NCBI GenBank assembly: GCA_023397045.1
Contig: JAEWUR010000664.1
Location: 1 to 5,858, forward strand
Source: Planctomycetota bacterium
GTDB lineage: Bacteria; Planctomycetota; Planctomycetia; Pirellulales; Thermoguttaceae
DNA: 5,858 nucleotides
Reading direction: 5' to 3'
Numbering within the stretch: position 1 is the first letter of the stretch; every line of letters begins with the position of its first letter. Shown here piece after piece: positions 1-5,644 of the stretch. The notes beneath the pieces are model-generated. The model saw only the letters and a program-made list of their open reading frames with translations. It made no database searches and was not told the origin of the DNA. The position numbers and the translations under genes were made by a program.

Positions 1-13
1 CCCTTGCCTTCCC

Positions 14-475
14 ATGCTTACCGACCTCGCCCCCTATCAAGAACCGCAATCGGCGCCGATCGTCGTGCCTCGGCCGCACTCCGTGCTGATTATCGACGAC
101 GACGACACGCTTTCCGACGTGCTCTCGCACCGGCTGAAGAAACAGGGGCTCCGTACCCTGGCGGCCTACTCGGGCAAGGCCGGTTTGGATAAGGCCAAGT
201 CGCTGGCGCCCTCGCTGATCGTGCTCGATCTGGGCTTGCCTGACGTTGACGGCCTGCGGGTTTGCGAACAGTTGGCCGACGCGCCCGAGACCTGTGCGAT
301 CCCGATCCTGATCCTCAGCGGAAAAGACCAGCCCGGCCTGGTTCGCCGCTGCCGCGCCGCCGGCTGCCATTACTTCCTTCGGAAGCCCTACGATCCAAAC
401 GCCCTGCTCGTGCTGATTCGCCAAGCCATTCAAGATGTTGGCGCCTGGGACGCCGACGAAGATTGCGACGGCTAA
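14..475 (+). CDS. Stand-alone receiver-domain response regulator (CheY-like)
   Basis: This 153-residue protein is a phosphoacceptor (receiver) domain of a two-component system with no output domain. A tail of about 22 residues precedes the first beta strand (VLIIDDDD, residues 24-31). The acidic cluster D28-D31 would bind magnesium. D72 in VLDLGLPDVDG is the expected phosphorylation site, S102 in ILILSG is the switch Ser/Thr, and K124-P125 (LRKPYD) is the conserved Lys-Pro. The protein ends about 14 residues after the last helix, so there is no room for a DNA-binding or enzymatic domain. It probably works through protein contacts, as in a phosphorelay or a partner switch. The partner kinase is not in the window. 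The ATG at 14 is the first one visible, but the frame is open to the left edge and no ribosome binding site can be judged, so the true start may lie outside. The family call is secure; the signal sensed is unknown. Confidence 0.9.
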   Translation: MLTDLAPYQEPQSAPIVVPRPHSVLIIDDDDTLSDVLSHRLKKQGLRTLAAYSGKAGLDKAKSLAPSLIVLDLGLPDVDGLRVCEQLADAPETCAIPILILSGKDQPGLVRRCRAAGCHYFLRKPYDPNALLVLIRQAIQDVGAWDADEDCDG

Positions 476-486
476 CGCCGCCTCGG

Positions 487-514
487 CAACTCTCGACTTT
501 CAACTCTCGACTCT
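487..514. repeat. Short tandem repeat between convergent genes (14-base period, two copies)
   Basis: The unit CAACTCTCGACT at 487-498 recurs exactly at 501-512, giving a 14-base period with 12 of 14 positions identical. It lies in the 55-base gap between the stop codons of the response regulator and the convergent transpeptidase gene. There is no strong GC-rich hairpin with a T-run here, so it is not a recognisable intrinsic terminator for either gene. Its function is unknown; it may be simple slippage in non-coding DNA. Confidence 0.6.
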
Positions 515-530
515 CCGCCCCTTCCGTCGC

Positions 531-1832
531 CTACCGCAGCACGGTCACGCGCGAGCCGACCGACAGGATGCCGTAGAGATCCTGCAAGTCGCGATCGCCC
601 ACGCAGATCGCGCCGCGGTTGTCGTCGCGGCCGATCGCGCCCGGATCGTTCGTGCCGTGGATTCCGATCCGATCGGTCAGCCCGATCCACGCGGTGCCCA
701 GCGGATTCTGCGGATCGTTCGGGCCGACGTTCAGCCCGTCGGGGCCGCGATAGGACGGGCTCGGCGTCTTGTCATGCACCGTGTAATCGCCGTCGAGCTT
801 CGGTTCGTCGCGGCCGACGCCGATGCGAAACCGTCCGGCATAGCGTTTCTGCACCATCAGCGTCAGTTCATGCTTGTCGAGATCCACCATCGCGTCGAAG
901 GGTCCCCGCACAACCTTCAATTCCTGACCCGGCGTCAGCGGTTGATCCTTGATCGGGCTTTCCGAGGCGATCGGGCCGGCCGGCACCAGGCCATTGATCC
1001 GGCCCAGCAGTTGCCACGGCACGTTGTACGCCCGCGCCACCGAATCCAGCGTGTCGCCCGGCTGCGGCATGTACGGCGGTTCGAGATAATGCTTACGCGA
1101 ATAGATCACCGTGCCGGCGAGTTGATCCAACAGGTCCGTGATCTGCTTGGCCTGATCGGGCGGCAAATCCGGATTGCCATACAGACTGCTCAACGCAAGA
1201 TGCGCTTCGGCCAGCTTGCCCTCGTCGAGACTTTTCTGCACCGCCTCCATGAACGACGAAAACCTGTCGCGCAAAAACGAGTCCCGGGCGGGATCTTCCG
1301 GCGCTTCCGGCGTCCGGTCGGTGACCGCGCCAAACGGCGGCGGCGCAAGATTGTGAACGCCCTCCGCCGGTACGCCAGGCGATGGCGATGGCGTCGGCGT
1401 CGCGGTCGGATCGGCCGCCATCGGCTGGCCCAACGTGGCCGTCGGCATCAAGGGGGCATCGACCGGCGGATTGGCCGGCGGATTGGCCGGTGATGCTGCG
1501 GACGAAGGGTACGGCATGACGGGCAATACGGCCGTCGGCGCAACACTCGGCTCGCTCGAAGTCAATGGCGGCGCGGCCGGCGTCGCGGGCCCCGGCGTGA
1601 CCACCGTGGCCGTCGGCGTTCCGGCCGACGACGGCGGGCTGCCCGTCCCTAAAGCCAACGGACCGCCCGGCGTCGTCGACAGCTTCGCGTCGGATAGCTC
1701 GACCTTCGGCGCCTCGGGCCATCCCGTCCCCGGCCGGGCCGGTTCGACGTTATTTCGTTCGAGCGACGTGTAGACCCCATAGCCCACCGCTCCGAGTAGG
1801 CCAATGATCAACAAGTTCTTGAGCGAGTTCAT
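531..1832 (-). CDS. Membrane-anchored LysM / L,D-transpeptidase-like (YkuD) protein with altered active site
   Basis: This 433-residue protein is predicted to sit in the cell envelope. Residues 5-22 form one hydrophobic segment after a Lys, a signal anchor. Residues about 30-170 are a low-complexity linker rich in Pro, Thr, Ala and Ser. Residues about 180-250 look helical (FMEAVQKSLDEGKLAEAHLA), like a TPR-type region. A LysM fold follows at about 254-308 (YMPQPGDTLDSVARAYNVPW, then LTPGQELKVV), expected to bind peptidoglycan. The C-terminus (about 311-433) is a YkuD domain, which in active enzymes forms 3-3 cross-links or attaches proteins to peptidoglycan. The motif IHGTNDPGAIG is intact with H392, but the usual SHGC(I)R reads NRGAIC: A408 replaces the catalytic Cys and C410 sits two residues on. 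Activity is therefore uncertain. The ATG at 1832 was chosen because AAGGAGG lies 6 bases upstream and the anchor follows at once; an in-frame ATG at 1877 has no ribosome site. Confidence 0.88.
   Translation of the reverse strand: MNSLKNLLIIGLLGAVGYGVYTSLERNNVEPARPGTGWPEAPKVELSDAKLSTTPGGPLALGTGSPPSSAGTPTATVVTPGPATPAAPPLTSSEPSVAPTAVLPVMPYPSSAASPANPPANPPVDAPLMPTATLGQPMAADPTATPTPSPSPGVPAEGVHNLAPPPFGAVTDRTPEAPEDPARDSFLRDRFSSFMEAVQKSLDEGKLAEAHLALSSLYGNPDLPPDQAKQITDLLDQLAGTVIYSRKHYLEPPYMPQPGDTLDSVARAYNVPWQLLGRINGLVPAGPIASESPIKDQPLTPGQELKVVRGPFDAMVDLDKHELTLMVQKRYAGRFRIGVGRDEPKLDGDYTVHDKTPSPSYRGPDGLNVGPNDPQNPLGTAWIGLTDRIGIHGTNDPGAIGRDDNRGAICVGDRDLQDLYGILSVGSRVTVLR
1463..1490. repeat. 12-base tandem repeat inside the proline-rich linker
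   Basis: CCGGCGGATTGG occurs at 1463-1474 and again at 1475-1486, followed by a partial third copy (CCGG). On the minus strand it encodes Pro-Ala-Asn-Pro repeats in the unstructured linker of the LysM/YkuD protein. The unit length is a multiple of three, so gain or loss of copies would keep the frame and only change linker length. Confidence 0.75.
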
Positions 1833-1838
1833 CTTCGT

Positions 1839-1845
1839 CCTCCTT
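1839..1845 (-). promoter_or_regulatory. Strong Shine-Dalgarno site of the LysM/YkuD gene
   Basis: On the minus strand this reads AAGGAGG, complementary to the 3' end of 16S rRNA, with 6 bases between it and the ATG at 1832. It decides the start of the transpeptidase-like gene in favour of the shorter, 433-residue form. It is the best ribosome binding site in the window; the other genes have weaker ones or none. Confidence 0.85.
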
Positions 1846-1872
1846 GACGAATTGCACCATCCAAGGCGGGGA

Positions 1873-1878
1873 ATCATA
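1873..1878 (-). promoter_or_regulatory. Possible -10 box for the LysM/YkuD gene
   Basis: The minus strand reads TATGAT, one mismatch from TATAAT. It would put the transcription start about 34 bases before the ATG at 1832. No good -35 box stands at 16-18 bases; the nearest candidate, GTAGCA, matches TTGACA at three positions. The 158-base gap from the upstream hydrolase gene leaves room for an independent promoter. This rests on a single short motif. Confidence 0.3.
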
Positions 1879-1990
1879 CGCGAAACCCAAAAACGATGCT
1901 ACGGCAATGAGCCCGCTCGTTTTGGTTGATGGCTGATAATGCCGGGAAAATGGGCAATCCAGGGTGTCGCGGATACTCGCCCTTACGCCG

Positions 1991-3724
1991 TCATCGCATC
2001 TGATTGACGGCCAGATTCACCGCCGCCGAAAAAAGATGGTAGACGTCGGCCTGGTCCAGGCTGAATCGCTCCGATTCCATCGGCGGCTCGAACGCCGACG
2101 GCTCGGCCGACCCGCCGATCTGCCAATTCGTCACGTCGATCGTCCCGCTGTAGCCGAAGATCTTGAATCGGATCTGCTTGGGCGTCGACTCATTCCCGCG
2201 CAGAACCACCGTCAGCGCGACCGGATGGTTGCTCACGGCCGTCGCCTGCAACGCATGCGACCCGTCGGGCAATGGGTTGTCCTCGATCGCCACCCACGAC
2301 TTCAGCGCGTCGGGCACGCTGGTGAGTCCGTCGAGCAGTGCGGCCGCAACGCGAACCTTCGCCAGATGTTGCTGGTTGACGAACTGCAACGGATCGCGGT
2401 TGTTCACCGCATTCTGGGTTCCCGCCAGCACACGACCGCCGGGCAATTCGATCCAAGGATATTCTCCCTGGCCGACGCGGATTTTGCCGAAGGCGCCCGC
2501 CGTGCATTCCACGGCGAACTGGTAGGCATCGCCGCGCACCATCCGCAGATGGAAATCGGCCGGTTTTTCGTCCTGTTCGCGCCGGACGACCACGTCGACT
2601 TCCATCCGGTGGCAGTGCTCCGGCTTGGGTTCTTCCTTCCAGATCGCGATTGCCTGTCGCAGGACATGGATGAACTTCTGTTGCGGCGTCGAAGCCACCG
2701 GTTGCGACGCCTGGTAAGGTTCGACGCCCGGCGGCAGATCCTGCGCAAAGAATTCGATGATCGTCGGAGCGATCTCCGGCAGCACGCCCAAGAAGCTCTC
2801 GTGATCGACGCCGTCGAGCCACTGAACCTGATCGGTGATACCGAGCGATTCGGCCAATCGCACCGTGCATTCGTGCGGAATGATGCCATCCTCCGTCGCG
2901 TTGAGCATCAGCACCTTGCCGGCCTGGGCGCGATCGCGCAGTTCCGGAGCCAACCGGAGCGGTTCGATTGTCTCGACGCGCGTTCGGAACTCCGCCAACT
3001 CGGCCTCCGGCATCTTGGCCAGCTCGGCGGCCAGCGATCGCGTATATCGCGATTGCCGAACGATCTCCATCACGTCGCCGCCCGCGACAAGAATGACCGT
3101 CCGGTCGATGCGCGGTTCCTTCGCGGCCGCCGACGCAGCGATGATCCCCCCGAGGCTCAAACCGATCATGTCGATGTGCTGCCCGTCGATCTCGGGCCGC
3201 GAAGCCAACAGGTCGACCGTGCGGTGGATGTCCTCGATCGTTTGTCGAAACGATGCGAGGAACAGATTCGGACTGTGCAGCAAGGCGCGCCAGCCGCCGT
3301 CGATTTCGCGAGGGCCGTAGTACGGCATCGAAAACACGATCGCCGGAATACCCCGCAACGCAAGCCGCGAACAAGCATAATCGGTGATTTGCATGTTGCC
3401 GTCCAACGGATGAAGGCAAATTACCGCCGGACGCTTCGGATCGCCGGGCTTCAGATCGGACGGTAGATACAGATCGGCCGACACGGTATTGTTGGCCTCG
3501 TGTTCGGTCACGACCGGCGAGGGATACGTCAGGCGATAGACGCGAATCCCCTCGCGCTCGGCCAGCAATCGCTCGGTATACTGGAACGGCGCGCTATCGA
3601 AGGTTTTTGCGACCGAGACGACCTGACCGTTCGATTCCTGTTGGGCGGTCAGACGGCCGGCACCGGCCGGAAGCAGCGTCAAGACGAAGGCTGCAAAAAG
3701 AAACCTCTTCGTGGTCGGTCGCAT
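1991..3724 (-). CDS. Secreted alpha/beta hydrolase (esterase-like) with C-terminal LolA-like domain
   Basis: This 577-residue protein starts with a signal peptide (basic MRPTTKR, a hydrophobic stretch at 8-20, probable cleavage near residues 23-28). Residues about 85-330 form an alpha/beta hydrolase of the dienelactone hydrolase / acetyl-xylan esterase type. ICLHPLDG (102-109) would be the oxyanion region. The nucleophile elbow is GLSLGG with S190, D279 in NATEDGIIP is the likely acid, and H308 in GVDHESF is the likely base, so the triad looks complete. Residues about 345-577 are a second, beta-rich part with features like LolA or outer-membrane lipoprotein-sorting domains (VGQGEYPWIELPGG near 417-430, and a closing IDVTNWQ...FEPP pattern). 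That assignment is tentative. The substrate is unknown; an ester on a polysaccharide or lipid is plausible for an exported enzyme. The ATG at 3724 has GGAG 6 bases upstream. A TTG extension to 3772 runs into the palindromic element and was rejected. Confidence 0.82.
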   Translation of the reverse strand: MRPTTKRFLFAAFVLTLLPAGAGRLTAQQESNGQVVSVAKTFDSAPFQYTERLLAEREGIRVYRLTYPSPVVTEHEANNTVSADLYLPSDLKPGDPKRPAVICLHPLDGNMQITDYACSRLALRGIPAIVFSMPYYGPREIDGGWRALLHSPNLFLASFRQTIEDIHRTVDLLASRPEIDGQHIDMIGLSLGGIIAASAAAKEPRIDRTVILVAGGDVMEIVRQSRYTRSLAAELAKMPEAELAEFRTRVETIEPLRLAPELRDRAQAGKVLMLNATEDGIIPHECTVRLAESLGITDQVQWLDGVDHESFLGVLPEIAPTIIEFFAQDLPPGVEPYQASQPVASTPQQKFIHVLRQAIAIWKEEPKPEHCHRMEVDVVVRREQDEKPADFHLRMVRGDAYQFAVECTAGAFGKIRVGQGEYPWIELPGGRVLAGTQNAVNNRDPLQFVNQQHLAKVRVAAALLDGLTSVPDALKSWVAIEDNPLPDGSHALQATAVSNHPVALTVVLRGNESTPKQIRFKIFGYSGTIDVTNWQIGGSAEPSAFEPPMESERFSLDQADVYHLFSAAVNLAVNQMR

Positions 3725-3730
3725 CGTTGG

Positions 3731-3734
3731 CTCC
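3731..3734 (-). promoter_or_regulatory. Shine-Dalgarno site of the hydrolase gene
   Basis: The minus strand reads GGAG, 6 bases before the ATG at 3724. The signal peptide begins directly at that ATG, so site and protein agree on the start. Confidence 0.6.
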
Positions 3735-3749
3735 GCGTGTTTTTCCGCT

Positions 3750-3755
3750 TTTATA
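3750..3755 (-). promoter_or_regulatory. Possible -10 box for the hydrolase gene at the edge of the palindromic element
   Basis: The minus strand reads TATAAA, two mismatches from TATAAT being avoided except at the last position, in an AT-rich patch that stands out from the GC-rich surroundings. Transcription would start about 18-20 bases before the ATG at 3724. The base positions where a -35 box should stand (about 3773-3778) fall inside the end of the palindromic element and read CCACTT on the minus strand, a poor match. The -10 call is weak. Confidence 0.3.
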
Positions 3756-3760
3756 TTCGC

Positions 3761-3877
3761 AGCCTGCTGCAAAAGTGGATTTCAGAGAACGTCGAGTGCC
3801 GCTGGCTCTGCCAGTGTCGTGAAAATGCACGGGAGTTCAGCACTGGCAAAGCCAGTGGCACACTTTTTCAACAGGCT
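3761..3877. mobile_element. 117-base MITE-like palindromic element
   Basis: The ends form an inverted repeat. AGCCTGCTGCAAAAGTG at 3761-3777 matches the reverse complement of 3861-3877 (AGCCTGTTGAAAAAGTG) at 15 of 17 positions. Inside are two related 21-base units in opposite orientation, 3796-3816 and 3841-3861, agreeing at 19 of 21 positions. Each unit is itself a hairpin. The one at 3841-3857 has a perfect 7-base stem, CACTGGC and GCCAGTG, around AAA. The one at 3800-3816 has the same stem with a single G-T pair around TCT. The left arm carries 18 extra bases (3778-3795) with no partner on the right. No open reading frame is inside, and no clear target duplication flanks it. It looks like a non-autonomous element or a dispersed intergenic repeat; mobility is inferred, not shown. 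Confidence 0.6.
3841..3868 (+). terminator. Hairpin followed by a T-run (terminator-like, plus strand)
   Basis: Read rightward, the perfect stem CACTGGC-AAA-GCCAGTG (3841-3857) is followed by GCACAC and then TTTTT at 3864-3868. That resembles an intrinsic terminator, but there are six bases between stem and T-run, and no plus-strand gene lies upstream to terminate. Read leftward, as rarA transcripts would be, the hairpin has no T-run after it. It is more likely part of the repeat element than a working terminator. Confidence 0.2.
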
Positions 3878-3959
3878 ACTAGATATATAATCGCACGGCG
3901 GCTGGACGCACGCAAGCCTTGGCGGGCGGACGGAATGCGGCAATCCGAACGGGCACCCA

Positions 3960-5297
3960 TCAACCTTCTTCGCCCGTTTTTGGAGCCTTGCCGCGCAGCA
4001 TGGCCCGAATCGCGCGGAGCCGTTCGCCCAAATCCCGCTCAAAACCCCGGTCGGTGGGCCGATAGTATTCGCGTTCCACACCCAAATAGTCCTGGGCCGC
4101 AACGCCGCCGGGGTGGTCGTGGGCGTACTGGTATCCCTGACCATGCCCAAGACGCTTCGATCCGCCATAGTGCGCGTCGCGCAGATGGACCGGCACCGGC
4201 AACAGACGCCCCTCGCGCACGTCGGCGCGGGCCTCGCCGATGCCAACCGTCGCCGCGTTCGATTTCGGCGCGCATGCCAGGTAAGTGACCGCCTGGGCCA
4301 GCGTCAGTTGGCACTCGGGCAGTCCGACCAGTTCGCAACCGTGTGCCGCGGCCACGGCCAGCGGCAGCGCCGCCGGATCGGCATTGCCCACGTCCTCGCT
4401 CGCCAAAATCACCAACCGTCGCGCCAGAAACCGCACGTCTTCGCCGCCTTCGAGCATTCGAGCCAGCCAATAGAGCGCCGCGTCGGGATCGCTGCCGCGA
4501 ATGCTCTTAATCAACGCACTGATCGCGTCGTAATGCGAGTCGCCCTGCCGATCGTATTGAACGGCCTTCCGCTGAACCGACTCCTCGGCCAACTGACGCG
4601 TGAACTCGACCGGCGAGTCGTGGCTCGACAGCACGCCGATCTCCAGCGCCGACAATGCACGCCGGGCGTCGCCGTCGCTCACCTCGGCCAGAAACTCCAG
4701 CGCATCGTCGTGCAGGTGGATCGCGCGTTGCCCCAGTCCGCGATACGGGTCGGCCACCGCGGCGCGGATCACCGTCTTGATGTCGTCGACCGAAAGCGGT
4801 TCGAACTGGAACACCCGGCTCCGACTGACCAGCGCGCTGTTGATCGTGAAGAATGGATTCTCGGTCGTCGCGCCGACCAAGATCACGACGCCCTCTTCGA
4901 CATCGGGCAGCAACACGTCTTGTTGCGCCTTGTTGAACCGATGGATCTCGTCGACGAACAGCAGCGTTCGCCGACCGGTGGCCGAAAGCTGGTCGTAGGC
5001 CTCGGCCAGCACTTCCCGCAGTTCCTTCACGCCGCTGGTCACGGCGCTGACCTGTCGGAATCGGCTTCGAGTGGCCCCGGCCAGCAGTTGCGCGAGCGTC
5101 GTCTTGCCCGTGCCCGGCGGACCGTAAAAAATCACCGATCCCAACCGGTCGGCGTCAAGCAGTCGCCGCAACAGTTTTCCTTCGCCGAGGAAATGGCGTT
5201 GCCCGACGAACTCGGCGAGCGCACGGGGCCGCATCCGCGCCGCCAACGGCTGGGCTTCTCGACGATTCTCGGCTTCGCTGGCTTCAAACAGAGACAT
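3960..5297 (-). CDS. rarA: Replication-associated recombination protein A (AAA+ ATPase RarA/MgsA)
   Basis: This 445-residue protein has the usual length and full architecture of RarA/MgsA, the bacterial relative of Mgs1/WRNIP1, a cytoplasmic AAA+ ATPase related to clamp-loader subunits that acts at stalled or gapped replication forks. PLAARMRPRALAEFVGQ (17-33) is the family's opening. Walker A is GPPGTGKTT (59-67), Walker B is LLFVDEIH with D116 and E117, and sensor 1 lies in GATTENPFF (142-150). SRSR (158-161) is the likely arginine-finger region, and GDARRAL (209-215) is sensor 2. The C-terminal part, the tetramerisation region, includes RRLVILASEDVGNADP and the typical PVPVHLRDAHY (367-377). 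No key residue is missing. The ATG at 5297 fits the family's N-terminus (MSLFE), although no Shine-Dalgarno site precedes it. The toxin gene ends 47 bases upstream, so readthrough from the toxin-antitoxin pair is possible. Confidence 0.96.
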   Translation of the reverse strand: MSLFEASEAENRREAQPLAARMRPRALAEFVGQRHFLGEGKLLRRLLDADRLGSVIFYGPPGTGKTTLAQLLAGATRSRFRQVSAVTSGVKELREVLAEAYDQLSATGRRTLLFVDEIHRFNKAQQDVLLPDVEEGVVILVGATTENPFFTINSALVSRSRVFQFEPLSVDDIKTVIRAAVADPYRGLGQRAIHLHDDALEFLAEVSDGDARRALSALEIGVLSSHDSPVEFTRQLAEESVQRKAVQYDRQGDSHYDAISALIKSIRGSDPDAALYWLARMLEGGEDVRFLARRLVILASEDVGNADPAALPLAVAAAHGCELVGLPECQLTLAQAVTYLACAPKSNAATVGIGEARADVREGRLLPVPVHLRDAHYGGSKRLGHGQGYQYAHDHPGGVAAQDYLGVEREYYRPTDRGFERDLGERLRAIRAMLRGKAPKTGEEG

Positions 5298-5324
5298 GAG
5301 AGCGTTTTTGACTTTGGGGGGTTG

Positions 5325-5336
5325 TCGCCAAGGCGA
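5325..5336. other. Small palindrome in the leader of rarA
   Basis: TCGCC-AA-GGCGA is a 12-base inverted repeat between the toxin stop codon and the rarA start. On the minus-strand transcript it gives UCGC-CUUG-GCGA, a short stem with a C(UUG)G-type tetraloop, a loop known to be stable. No U-run follows, so it is not an intrinsic terminator. Any effect on rarA translation is speculative. Confidence 0.3.
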
Positions 5337-5344
5337 TGCGAGTG

Positions 5345-5644
5345 TCAGGGCAATCTCTCACGCCACTTCTGCGAATCGCGCGCGGTATGGAAAATGCAAT
5401 AGACCGTCACGACGTGGTCAGCGTATTCGTAGAACACGGCGAAAGGAAAGCGTCGAACCAAGCCCCGTCGGCAGTTTTCGAACGCTTTGGCATGCATTTC
5501 CGGTTCTCGGCATATCGCTTGAATGCAGGCGTCGACGGCGCAGAGGAAGTCTTCACCCAATCCGACGCGCCGCATTTCGTACCAACGGTAGGCGTCGTCG
5601 AGGTCTTGCGCGGCTTCCGGGGAGATGACGAGGCTAACGGCCAT
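5345..5644 (-). CDS. RelE/ParE-family toxin of a type II toxin-antitoxin module
   Basis: This 99-residue protein has the size and pattern of the RelE/ParE superfamily. Some members cut mRNA at the ribosome and others poison DNA gyrase; the sequence does not settle which applies here. The start has ISPEAAQDLDDAYRWYE (7-23), the typical strand followed by a helix ending in WYE. Then come GLGEDFL (28-34), a long helix, and the C-terminal beta sheet with RRGLVRRFPFAVFY (59-72), a strand VVTVYCIFH (78-86) and a closing RDSQKWRERL. The antitoxin gene lies directly upstream and overlaps it by 11 bases, the usual coupled arrangement. The ATG at 5644 was chosen because the family begins at this strand. 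GGAGG lies 13 bases before it, which is long. An in-frame ATG at 5671 has GGGAGG abutting it with no spacer, and adds nine residues unlike the family. Confidence 0.88.
   Translation of the reverse strand: MAVSLVISPEAAQDLDDAYRWYEMRRVGLGEDFLCAVDACIQAICREPEMHAKAFENCRRGLVRRFPFAVFYEYADHVVTVYCIFHTARDSQKWRERLP

Noticed and set aside
435..1493. A 352-codon open frame on the plus strand
   Set aside because: It is opposite the LysM/YkuD gene and encodes an Arg-rich product without domains.
1833..1877. N-terminal extension of the LysM/YkuD protein to the ATG at 1877
   Set aside because: There is no ribosome site before it, it overlaps the possible -10 box, and it would put 15 polar residues before the signal anchor. 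The ATG at 1832 has an excellent ribosome site.
2190..3419. A 409-codon open frame on the minus strand in another frame within the hydrolase gene
   Set aside because: The product is Arg- and Gly-rich with no domain, and it would overlap the well-supported hydrolase frame throughout.
1964..3466. A 500-codon open frame on the plus strand
   Set aside because: It runs antiparallel to the hydrolase gene, which has a signal peptide, a complete catalytic triad and a ribosome site. The plus-strand product is Arg- and His-rich with no recognisable domain, as expected of the reverse strand of a GC-rich gene.
3725..3772. N-terminal extension of the hydrolase to a TTG at 3772
   Set aside because: It starts inside the palindromic element and would put 16 charged residues in front of a signal peptide that already begins properly at 3724.
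3796..3861. Two palindromic units read as a miniature CRISPR array
   Set aside because: The units are in opposite orientation, there are only two, and the 24-base interval is too short and lacks further repeats or cas genes.
3752..3894. Similar AT-rich stretches (TATATTCGC and TATATAATCGC) flanking the palindromic element as a target-site duplication
   Set aside because: The right-hand stretch lies several bases away from the element's end and the two differ by an indel, so they are not a convincing duplication.
4113..5402. A 429-codon open frame on the plus strand
   Set aside because: It is opposite rarA, whose AAA+ motifs leave no doubt about the coding strand.
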